Source: Acetivibrio clariflavus DSM 19732
GTDB taxonomy: Bacteria > Bacillota > Clostridia > Acetivibrionales > Acetivibrionaceae
DNA length: 64,000 nt
Assembly (NCBI RefSeq): GCF_000237085.1
Contig: NC_016627.1
Coordinates: 124,001-188,000 of the forward strand
Direction: 5' to 3'
Part shown: piece by piece, positions 55,655 to 62,801 of the stretch
How positions within the stretch are numbered: the first letter of the stretch is position 1
Layout of the letters: the number at the start of each line of letters is the position of its first letter
Made by a program: the position numbers and the translations under genes
Notes under the pieces: model-generated
Told to the model about the DNA's origin: nothing
The model's database searches: none
The model's input: only the letters and a program-made list of their open reading frames with translations

Positions 55655-55942
55655 TTAGTCGGTTAGCCATTTATCAAGGTAATCAATCATTTCGCTTATG
55701 TTAGGGTATTTTTCTTTAAACTGTTTAGGAGTTAATTCAGGTATTTTTTCAGAAAGTTTATTTATTAAATCTTTTAATTCGCCCAGCAAGTCTTTTTCGC
55801 TGTCATAGTTGTATTCGTAGACGGTTACTAGAGTATCAAAATAATAGTCCAAATTCTGATATTGTACAGAATCTTTACCAAAAGTCTTATCAACAATTTC
55901 TAATAAATTAGCCACTTCTGATTTAAGATGCTTATTCTTCAT
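55655..55942 (-). CDS. Hypothetical acidic protein, 95 residues
   Basis: The helical protein begins MKNKHLKSEVANLLEIVDKT, contains DYYFDTLVTVYEYNYDSEKD and ends in DYLDKWLTD. No domain is recognised. GGAAAGGAG gives a good ribosome site for ATG 55942; an upstream in-frame start at 55963 overlaps it. It is in the plasmid-like region, reading against the ParM operon. Confidence 0.55.
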   Translation of the reverse strand: MKNKHLKSEVANLLEIVDKTFGKDSVQYQNLDYYFDTLVTVYEYNYDSEKDLLGELKDLINKLSEKIPELTPKQFKEKYPNISEMIDYLDKWLTD

Positions 55943-55963
55943 AAAGCACCATCTCCTTTCCAA

Positions 55964-56267
55964 AGTTTTATGGCATTATAGGAAAGGATAAAAATAAAAG
56001 TCAAATATATTTTCTCAAATTCAAAAAAATTTTTCTTTCTTGCAATGCGTCAATTATATGGTTAAAGTTAATTTTGTCGCCATAAAAATGCTTTACACCT
56101 TCTGAATTCAAAGGTTTATACAGTTTCAACTAATTACATATATATTAACAACAGGATTAGAAGTATAAAGGCTAAAAATAAAAGACGACATAAAAATATA
56201 TCAAGCCATATGAGTGCATAACATATTAATTCAGTAGCATGAACTTCTATGTATGCAAAGTACTATA
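55964..56267. other. Gene-free stretch
   Basis: About 300 bases of A+T-rich sequence between the hypothetical gene and the sigma-like gene. I found no frame or strong repeat here. Confidence 0.3.
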
Positions 56268-57092
56268 TTATTCTGCATAGAGATGGCTGCGAATCTTTTT
56301 ACAAGCCCTGGCTTTTATCTGACGGGAATATTCAGGTGTAATATTTAGTATTTGGGCAATTTCTATATGGGTATATCCATCTATGAGCAAATTTAATACT
56401 TGCTGTTCTTTTTCTGTTAATATTCCTTTAATACTGGAAAAAATATCATCTGTGCCATCAGCGTCGATAAGAGTATACATATTGTGTTTATATTGGAATT
56501 TATCAAAAGAATTAGTTGTTTCATTTAAAGAGCATTCATGTTTAATTCTGTCTATACTAAGCACCTGTATCGTCAAATCTCTCCTAATACATTTATATAT
56601 GTAATTCCAATACTGGTCGCAGAACTTGACAGCAAGGTAAAAGGAGTACTGATTATCATATTTATCTATTGATTTTTCAATTTTTTGTAAAGATATCTTA
56701 TTTATCAGTTCCCAAAAGGGATAAATTAAGGAATAGTTCCAAGGCTGACTGTCATCTATATATCCATATAGTTGGGTATAATCTTTCAGGTATTTCTCTA
56801 AAGCGGAGGTAAAATCAAATTTAAATTTGAAACTATTACCATTTTCATTGGGCAATAATGATTTTTGTAGTTTAATAAGTTTAGAATACTTTTTTTCTCT
56901 AACCTTTGGAGAGTAGATTTTAGTTATATCCCCTGTTATTGTCCACTTTAAAAGAGGTTCAATTATATTATAAAGATTGATAAAAACATCATTTTGCTGA
57001 TGCTTATTTAAGATATTCTTTTTTTGCCCTAGTTTATATTGGTATAACAAAAATTTTACTTCTTCATCATTTACAAATGGCTTTTTTGACAT
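56268..57092 (-). CDS. Sigma-70-like regulator with C-terminal region 4 helix-turn-helix
   Basis: The 274-residue protein has an unrecognised helical N-terminal 200 residues with no clear region 2, and a C-terminal region 4-like segment ILTEKEQQVLNLLIDGYTHI, EIAQILNITPEYSRQIKARA. The latter is a good helix-turn-helix of the sigma-70 or LuxR type. GGAGG lies 7 bases before ATG 57092. It is divergent from the primase-like gene with about 150 bases between. It may be an element-encoded sigma factor. Confidence 0.6.
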   Translation of the reverse strand: MSKKPFVNDEEVKFLLYQYKLGQKKNILNKHQQNDVFINLYNIIEPLLKWTITGDITKIYSPKVREKKYSKLIKLQKSLLPNENGNSFKFKFDFTSALEKYLKDYTQLYGYIDDSQPWNYSLIYPFWELINKISLQKIEKSIDKYDNQYSFYLAVKFCDQYWNYIYKCIRRDLTIQVLSIDRIKHECSLNETTNSFDKFQYKHNMYTLIDADGTDDIFSSIKGILTEKEQQVLNLLIDGYTHIEIAQILNITPEYSRQIKARACKKIRSHLYAE

Positions 57093-57242
57093 AAACATTC
57101 CTCCACGACTGTTTTTGACATTTTAGCCGTGGCAGGAAGAAAATCAAATTTTCAGGCGAAAATCTTAAAAAATAAGATGAAAATTTGAAACCTAACGAAA
57201 CGCCTAATATAATGCCTCCAAATTAAGACGGAGGCGATGTAT

Positions 57243-58796
57243 ATGGAAAACAAAACATTTACATTCGGTAAGGTAAAAGGGATGGATATGGTGAAAGTTA
57301 TGAATATGGAAACCATCCATGCCAGTTTTACAGGCCTACAATACTTGTGGGGACAGTACAAAAGAAGCACAAACGATGCAGTAAAAGAAGAAATTGCAGA
57401 ATGCTTTAAAACATATGCGGGTGACTATATTGTTAGATTTGGGAAATACAAAGGCCTGACATTAAAGCAGATTAATGAATTAAATAGAAGTTATTTAGAG
57501 AATTATCTTATCCATAACGATAATGAAGAAATAAGAATAGTTGTCAAGACATACCTTAAATATCATCCAGAAAAGATGAAAACCGATTATAATGACTATC
57601 AACAGCAGACATATGCATACTATGATGAGTTGAAACAGAAGATTAATGATAGCAGCCAATTAAATATAGAGCACGTAATCAGAGCCTTAGGGTATGCAAT
57701 AGAAAATGGGAAGTTTGAGCACTGCCCCTGGGGATGTGATATGCATAGTAAAAGGTATCAGCATGCAATTTTAAAGAAAGGTAATGACAATTCTTATTTT
57801 GTTGGCTGTTTTAAATGTAGGAAAAGAGAAAACTTTATTAAATTTGTATGTGAAAAGAAAAACTATAGTTTTACTGAAGCACTGGAATGGATATCAGGTG
57901 TTTTAGGGATTACAGTTTCAAATGTTGAGCATAAAAATGTTGCAGAAATAAAAAAAGAATTTGTAAATGTGGAGGAAGAAATTGTGCTTGAGAAGCGAAT
58001 TCTTCCAGAGGTTAGTCTTGAAGGCTTTGGCTTTAATAAAGGAGTATATCCTCCTGCATTTTTTAAAAGGGGATTTACAGTAAAGGATGCGGAAGAGATG
58101 GAAGTGTATTTTGCAGGAAGAGACTGTGCTAATGGTTTTAGAAACAGAATATGTTTCCTGGTTAGAGATTTAAATGATAGGCTTGTAGGGGTTGTGGGGA
58201 GAAATAAATACAGCGAGGAAGAACATTACGACTATTGGGCTAAAAGGCTGGGATTAAAAGATATTAGTAGAGAAGAAAAAATAAAAGAGATTGAAAATCA
58301 AAACTGCATATATAAAAAATATTATAATTTTGAGGGGTTTAAATCAGGATGCACTTTATATAATGCAAACCGGCTGATTAATAGTAGTAAAGAAGAAGTT
58401 TTTATTGTTGAAGGTCCTTTTGATGTAATGAAAATGGTGCTTAAACATGGCTATAAAAATACGGTGGGGATGTTCGGCCATTCCCTCAGTAAGGGACAAC
58501 TATATCAACTTTACCAGTTGTATGAGAATGTAAGAGAAGAAATTAAGATATATCTACTTGTTGACAACGATGAGGCTGGGTTAAAAGGTTTTGAGAATAA
58601 TGTAAAGAGTCTTCAGGAATTAGGATTCAGAAACATCTATAAGATGATTCTCGAAGGAGCAAAGGATGCAGGAGAAGCCACAAAAGAGCAGGTAGACAAA
58701 GCATATAAAACTGCACAACTCCAGACTATAAGATATAACAAGAAGAAAATCGTTGTGAAAGATTATGATACAGGACTGAAAAGTGCTGTAGAATAA
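57243..58796 (+). CDS. Primase-like protein: DUF3820-like + zinc ribbon + Toprim
   Basis: The protein has 517 residues. Around residues 55-80 is RFGKYKGLTLKQINE, a DUF3820/exodeoxyribonuclease-X C-terminal-like motif. It is followed near 150-190 by a zinc ribbon CPWGCDMHSKRY...CFKCRK (CHC2-like). Near 385-460 is a Toprim core VFIVEGPFDVMKM and YLLVDNDEAGLKGF (E and DxD). This layout is seen in phage and plasmid primases such as DnaG-type and bifunctional forms. No helicase is present. ATG 57243 lies 8 bases behind GGAGG. The iteron-like array follows directly. Confidence 0.75.
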   Translation: MENKTFTFGKVKGMDMVKVMNMETIHASFTGLQYLWGQYKRSTNDAVKEEIAECFKTYAGDYIVRFGKYKGLTLKQINELNRSYLENYLIHNDNEEIRIVVKTYLKYHPEKMKTDYNDYQQQTYAYYDELKQKINDSSQLNIEHVIRALGYAIENGKFEHCPWGCDMHSKRYQHAILKKGNDNSYFVGCFKCRKRENFIKFVCEKKNYSFTEALEWISGVLGITVSNVEHKNVAEIKKEFVNVEEEIVLEKRILPEVSLEGFGFNKGVYPPAFFKRGFTVKDAEEMEVYFAGRDCANGFRNRICFLVRDLNDRLVGVVGRNKYSEEEHYDYWAKRLGLKDISREEKIKEIENQNCIYKKYYNFEGFKSGCTLYNANRLINSSKEEVFIVEGPFDVMKMVLKHGYKNTVGMFGHSLSKGQLYQLYQLYENVREEIKIYLLVDNDEAGLKGFENNVKSLQELGFRNIYKMILEGAKDAGEATKEQVDKAYKTAQLQTIRYNKKKIVVKDYDTGLKSAVE

Positions 58797-58893
58797 AATC
58801 AAAAAAAATTTAAAAAATATTCTAAAAAAGTGTCACGTTTTTAAATTTGAGGCCAGTATAATATATATAGAAATATAAAGGGATTGTTAAATC

Positions 58894-59197
58894 CTTATAA
58901 ACAGTTGAACTGTGTATATATTTTTATTACAAATATTTAATTCATTGTTGACTCTTACAAACAGTTAAACTATGATACATATTTTTATTAATAAAGTATT
59001 TTTTAAATATTATAGTAAAAGGTAAAATTAATTGTTACTCCTTATCAAACAGTGGTGCAAATATGACTGGATTTGGCAAACACATTTGCACCACTGTTTA
59101 TAAGGAAAAACAACAAAGTTCAACTGTTTATAAGAACTAACAAACAAAGTTCAACTGTTTATAAGAACTAACAAACAAAGTTTAACTGTTTGAAAAG
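58894..59197. repeat. Symmetric iteron-like array around a palindrome
   Basis: Two copies of CTTATAAACAGTTGAACT lie on the top strand at 58894 and 58954 (60-bp pitch). Three copies lie on the bottom strand at 59114, 59145 and 59176, exactly 31 bp apart. Between them, AAACAGTGGTGCAAA (59047-59061) and TTTGCACCACTGTTT (59085-59099) form a perfect 15-bp inverted repeat whose outer ends are the same CTTAT...AAACAG core. The stretch 58797-59288 has no gene. It resembles an origin, centromere or multiple-operator site. Confidence 0.8.
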
Positions 59198-59288
59198 ATA
59201 ACACTTTACTTATTTGCTATTTTAACTTGAAATAATATAAAATTCCTTCTTATAATGCTTAAAACCAGCATAAAGGAGGGATTTTATT

Positions 59289-59576
59289 GTGAATGTGCAG
59301 GTATTAAGGGTATCTGGGGATAGTAATGCCAATGCTGTCGCACAAGTGATAATTGAATATGTTTTAAAGGATTCTATTATCCATATAGATTGCATAGGGA
59401 TTAAAGCAGCATACGCTACGATAAAAGCACTCATTCAGACAACAGAGTTTCTTGTAAAAGATGGTTACAGATTCAATTTGAGACCATACTATATAAAAGT
59501 AAATACAGCAGAGAACGGTATGCATCCAGTTTCCAAAACGGCCATTCGATGGACATTAATTGCAAAGAAAAAATAA
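59289..59576 (+). CDS. SpoVS-like (stage V sporulation protein S) protein
   Basis: This 95-residue Alba-like fold protein begins MNVQVLRVSGDSNANAVAQV and has IDCIGIKAAYATIKALIQTT and RPYYIKVNTAENG, matching the SpoVS family. Chromosomal SpoVS affects sporulation and septation in Bacillus; this copy lies in plasmid-like DNA next to an iteron array. It starts at GTG 59289 after AAGGAGGG. Confidence 0.8.
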   Translation: MNVQVLRVSGDSNANAVAQVIIEYVLKDSIIHIDCIGIKAAYATIKALIQTTEFLVKDGYRFNLRPYYIKVNTAENGMHPVSKTAIRWTLIAKKK

Positions 59577-59585
59577 TATTAATCC

Positions 59586-59684
59586 TTGTATTACCAACTA
59601 GAATATGGTAATATGAGAACATATGGTCGAGAGGGACACACTTCTCTTATACTGCATAACGCAGAGGAGAGGTGTGTTTTTTTA
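59586..59684 (+). terminator. Terminator after the SpoVS-like gene, with an internal promoter-like sequence
   Basis: ACACACTTCTC (59636-59646) pairs with GAGAGGTGTGT (59667-59677), with one G-T, and a T run follows. TTGTAT (59586-59591) and TAATAT (59609-59614) are 17 bases apart just upstream, flanked by ATTACC/GGTAAT, so a short separate RNA of about 65 nt is also possible. Confidence 0.55.
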
Positions 59685-59810
59685 TGCTTTGATAAATATA
59701 GGTAAATGAAGGCAAACAAGGTGGGTAAATGAGGACTGATATAAGGTAAAGGTGCAAGAAAAGGAAAAAGAGACTGTTAGATTTACAAAAATAAGGGTAT
59801 ATATTATAAT

Positions 59811-59825
59811 GTTCTTTATTAGAAC
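59811..59825. promoter_or_regulatory. Repressor operator copy 1
   Basis: GTTCTTTATTAGAAC is a GTTC-N7-GAAC inverted repeat just beyond the 3' end of the XRE repressor gene. Its exact reverse complement occurs at 60141-60155. Confidence 0.65.
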
Positions 59826-59830
59826 AAAAA

Positions 59831-60076
59831 CTATTTTTCTAACCCTAATAGCCAACCAGGGCTGACTTTGAGGACTTCGCACAGGGCAAGTAACTCATAG
59901 TCAGTCACAATGCGTTTTTGTTGCTCGATTTTAGAAATACTGGCTCTGTCTATATACACGGCCAAGGTTTCCAGTTTAGCGGATAACTGTTGTTGGGTTA
60001 GATTATTTCTTAACCTTGCAATTTTTACTCTGGAACCAGCAATATTGCGTTGCTCGGAATCCAGTATTAATTTCAT
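59831..60076 (-). CDS. XRE-type helix-turn-helix repressor
   Basis: The 81-residue protein is one Cro/CI-type domain: VKIARLRNNLTQQQLSAKLE, IDRASISKIEQQKRIVTDYE and a C-terminal ALCEVLKVSPGWLLGLEK. It reads away from the GGDEF gene, with operator-like GTTC-N7-GAAC repeats at 60093-60107 and 60141-60155 between them. AGGTGATG lies before ATG 60076. It is probably an autorepressor and switch of the neighbouring gene. Confidence 0.85.
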   Translation of the reverse strand: MKLILDSEQRNIAGSRVKIARLRNNLTQQQLSAKLETLAVYIDRASISKIEQQKRIVTDYELLALCEVLKVSPGWLLGLEK

Positions 60077-60092
60077 AATTACATCACCTCAT

Positions 60093-60155
60093 GTTCTTTA
60101 TTGGAACAGTTGTATTTTATCCGAAGTTATGCAATAATATGTTCTAATAAAGAAC
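60093..60155. promoter_or_regulatory. Twin operators in the divergent XRE/GGDEF promoter region
   Basis: GTTCTTTATTGGAAC (60093-60107) and GTTCTAATAAAGAAC (60141-60155) share the GTTC-N7-GAAC pattern. TAATAT at 60135-60140 is a -10-like element directly before the second operator, and TTGTAT at 60110 could be its -35. Repressor binding there should block the GGDEF gene. Confidence 0.7.
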
Positions 60156-60182
60156 AAACCATAAATTTGGGGGCTAATTATT

Positions 60183-61073
60183 GTGTATATGGAAGACAAA
60201 ACTAGAGAGATAATTCGCATCGTATTAAGTAAAAGATGTGGTATTCAATATGCTAGTATAGACAATAGAAATGCTATAGATTATATTAAAAAACTGGATA
60301 TCGTAAATAGATTGCTTGATGATTTACCTGTTCAATATGATTTGGAGAATTATCATGTCACTATTGATGAAGTTAATATTACTGACAATATGTATTATGT
60401 GATTACTGCTGTATTAGAATACCCTAAGTGTGAAAACTGTAGAAAAGCATTGACTGATGCAGTCACTGGGTTATATAACCGTAATTATTGGGAGCAGATT
60501 ATCAGTGATGTAACTCTTCACCCTAGAACCCAAAACTTTTCCCTAATACTTATTGACGTGGATAATCTAAAAGAAATAAATGATACATATGGACATACAG
60601 CAGGTGATAAGGCTATCGAGATTGTAGGACAAGCGATTAAAAAGTGTATAAGAAAGGAGGATGCGGGACTAAGGTACGGAGGCGATGAATTTATAATTTT
60701 ACTTTTTAATCAGGATAAAAAGGCTGCTTACAGAGTAATAGAAAGAATAAGAAAAGAGATTAGTGAATTAGCAGCAGGGCAAGGGATGAATATTCAAATT
60801 AGTGCAGGAGCAGCCTATTATGATTGTTTAAGAAACATGGGGGACATAATAAAAATGGCAGATAGAGATTTATACAAAGAGAAAAGAGTAAAAAAATCTA
60901 AAGACAAACAGGATAGTAAGAAATTGAAGCATTTGCTTCAGGAAATAGAGAAATTAAGAGATGAGTTGAATAAAAAAGTTACCCTCGAGGGCAAAGGAAT
61001 AAACAATGAAGAGACGTTGAAACTAAGCCAGAAATTGGATGAATTTATTACAAGGTACTTAATAGATGAATAG
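60183..61073 (+). CDS. GGDEF diguanylate cyclase
   Basis: The 296-residue cytoplasmic protein has no membrane helix. The N-terminal 90 residues are an unidentified domain ending in a CENC pair. The GGDEF domain (about 92-235) has DAVTGLYNRNYW, DVDNLKEINDTYGH, the intact active site GGDEF at 166-170 and an inhibitory-site RKED at 157-160, so it should make c-di-GMP with product inhibition. A Lys-rich coiled-coil tail follows. It starts at GTG 60183, 9 bases behind GGGGG, and is under the XRE operators. Confidence 0.88.
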   Translation: MYMEDKTREIIRIVLSKRCGIQYASIDNRNAIDYIKKLDIVNRLLDDLPVQYDLENYHVTIDEVNITDNMYYVITAVLEYPKCENCRKALTDAVTGLYNRNYWEQIISDVTLHPRTQNFSLILIDVDNLKEINDTYGHTAGDKAIEIVGQAIKKCIRKEDAGLRYGGDEFIILLFNQDKKAAYRVIERIRKEISELAAGQGMNIQISAGAAYYDCLRNMGDIIKMADRDLYKEKRVKKSKDKQDSKKLKHLLQEIEKLRDELNKKVTLEGKGINNEETLKLSQKLDEFITRYLIDE

Positions 61074-61300
61074 CAGGGGATAAAAAGGAAGTAGGTTTAT
61101 AAGGGATATGGAATAAGGGTTAAGGTGCAGAAGTGAATTCTGCACTTTTTATTTAGGATTTAAGTAATTTGATAATAAGTAGTATTCAACACTATTTAGA
61201 ATATTTCTTAATAAAAAACTATATAAAATTGTTGAAGCATATGATATAATGTGGAAAAATAGGATGAATTTACTTTGGTTTGTAAAGGGAGATTACAGCA

Positions 61301-61612
61301 ATGAAAATTACATAATTTTCGTTCAATTAAAGATGTTACGATTAATTTAGATGATTACTCTCTTTTAATTGGCGAAAATAATGTAGGAAAAACGAATATA
61401 ATAACAACATTAAGTCACATTCAGTGATTATGGATAGTGATAAAGATAAATACATTGATGGTATTAATAATGATTTTATTACAAGTAATAAAAATGAATT
61501 TACAAAGTCTATTTTTAGTTTTGAGGATGACATTAAGGGGTTTTTAGGAATTAAAACGCCATCGTCTAATAGAAATGACCTTAAGCCTTTAAATATTTTA
61601 TATCAAGTATAA
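61301..61612 (+). pseudogene. Decayed OLD-family ATPase/nuclease remnant
   Basis: After a short MKIT start and a stop, a shifted frame encodes FRSIKDVTINLDDYSLLIGE and NNVGKTNIITTLSHIQ, which is the N-terminus and Walker A of OLD/RecF-like ATPases. A TGA ends it at once. A further frame then encodes VIMDSDKDKYIDGI and DDIKGFLGIKTPSSNRNDLK, as in the far end of an OLD Toprim domain. Most of the middle is missing. It sits directly before the retron. Confidence 0.6.
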
Positions 61613-61697
61613 AACGGAAGGAATAAGCCTAAAAAATAATAGAACTAAGAAAACTATTAGACCAGTTAGTATAATTATATTTTAAGGGGGATAGGTT

Positions 61698-62600
61698 TTG
61701 AATTATTCAAATATCAGTACGCTAGTTAAACAAATGCTTCTTAAGATTCATGATGATATATATAAGAAAATAAATCAAAATTATATAGATGTATTTCTGT
61801 GTGGTGGTGTAAGCAGAAGTAGAAATATTTCTGTAAGAGATATAGTACGAAAAGAATTGGAAAAGAAGAAAGGAATCAGAATTTTATATCCAGAAGAGTT
61901 ATTCATGGAGATATTAAATAAAGATAAAGAATCAGACTTACTAAGTTTAGAAAAATTCTTGGCTGATAACTGTGATATAATATGTATAATATGTGAAAGT
62001 GCTGGTTCACTTGTAGAACTAGGTGCATTTACAAATAATGATGCTACAGTTGGTAAAGTTATTGCTGTTATTGAAGAAAAAAGGAAAAAAGATAAAAGTT
62101 TTATTATGTTGGGACCGATAAAAGTAATAGAAAGAATTAATAATAAAAATGTATTTTTTTATAGTAAAAATAAATTAGAAGATTTAAGCAATAAACTTAG
62201 CAGTGAAATCAAATCAAGAAGATTTAGAGGAGTAATAAAAATAGGAACAGAACAGAATAAACCGGTAAATACTATATTAGGACTGTATTACATAGTGCCG
62301 TTGATGTTGTATTTTTTTAAATCATTCGAATATATAGAATTAACAAATTATCTGAAATATTTATTTAAAATTAAGGGATATGATGATAGTGATTTTGAAT
62401 GGTTATTTAGGTCGTCTTTAAAACTATTATATAAGGATAGATATATTTATAAAACAACTGTAAAGGAGAAAACGTTTTACTCATTAACACAAAAAGGATA
62501 TAATAACATTTATAATGTGTTATATAGCATTGACATCAAAAATAGAACGTTGTTGTATGACTCGATAAGATTAGGTATAATTAAAAGTGCATATTATTGA
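61698..62600 (+). CDS. Retron effector: nucleoside deoxyribosyltransferase-like + winged helix
   Basis: The 300-residue protein closely follows the Eco1 (Ec86) retron effector as I remember it: DVFLCGGVSRSRNISVRD, ILYPEELFMEILNKDKES, LLSLEKFLADNCDII, ESAGSLVELGAFTNNDATVG and KSFIMLGPIKVIERINNKNV. Glu-100 and Glu-107 are the likely catalytic or binding residues of the NDT-like fold. A C-terminal helical/winged part follows (YSLTQKGYNNIYNVL). In that family the effector is an N-glycosidase that is held in check by the RT and msDNA. It starts at TTG 61698, 7 bases behind AAGGGGG. Its TGA overlaps the a1 repeat of the ncRNA. Confidence 0.9.
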   Translation: MNYSNISTLVKQMLLKIHDDIYKKINQNYIDVFLCGGVSRSRNISVRDIVRKELEKKKGIRILYPEELFMEILNKDKESDLLSLEKFLADNCDIICIICESAGSLVELGAFTNNDATVGKVIAVIEEKRKKDKSFIMLGPIKVIERINNKNVFFYSKNKLEDLSNKLSSEIKSRRFRGVIKIGTEQNKPVNTILGLYYIVPLMLYFFKSFEYIELTNYLKYLFKIKGYDDSDFEWLFRSSLKLLYKDRYIYKTTVKEKTFYSLTQKGYNNIYNVLYSIDIKNRTLLYDSIRLGIIKSAYY

Positions 62601-62801
62601 CAACATCGTTATCCTTAGATGCTACTACTTTTGTATAAACGTGCACAATATTTATTTATATGAAAGTAGTGGGAAGTGGTTCGCTTTCCGAGGTGCTATG
62701 TCAGGACTATATTTAATGAAGTAAGCGTCCAACTTCATATATATGAAGTTAGCCACTTACTTCATCAAAAGGAATAAAGGTAAGGAGGACGGTGTTGTCA
62801 A
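62597..62801 (+). ncRNA. Retron msr-msd RNA
   Basis: The 21-base arms a1 (62597-62617) and a2 (62781-62801) pair with 18 Watson-Crick pairs, two G-U and one A-G mismatch. The G at 62618, in CCTTAG right after a1, is the candidate branching guanosine. The msr region contains ACTACTTT (62624-62631) pairing with AAAGTAGT (62663-62670) and a GGAA/TTCC hairpin near 62672-62689. The msd hairpin is ATGAAGTAAG (62716-62725) with CTTACTTCAT (62756-62765), enclosing the perfect palindrome AACTTCATATATATGAAGTT (62731-62750). Confidence 0.88.

Noticed and set aside
62731-62750. Palindrome as a stand-alone operator
   Set aside because: It lies inside the longer msd hairpin and is better explained as the tip of the retron msd stem.
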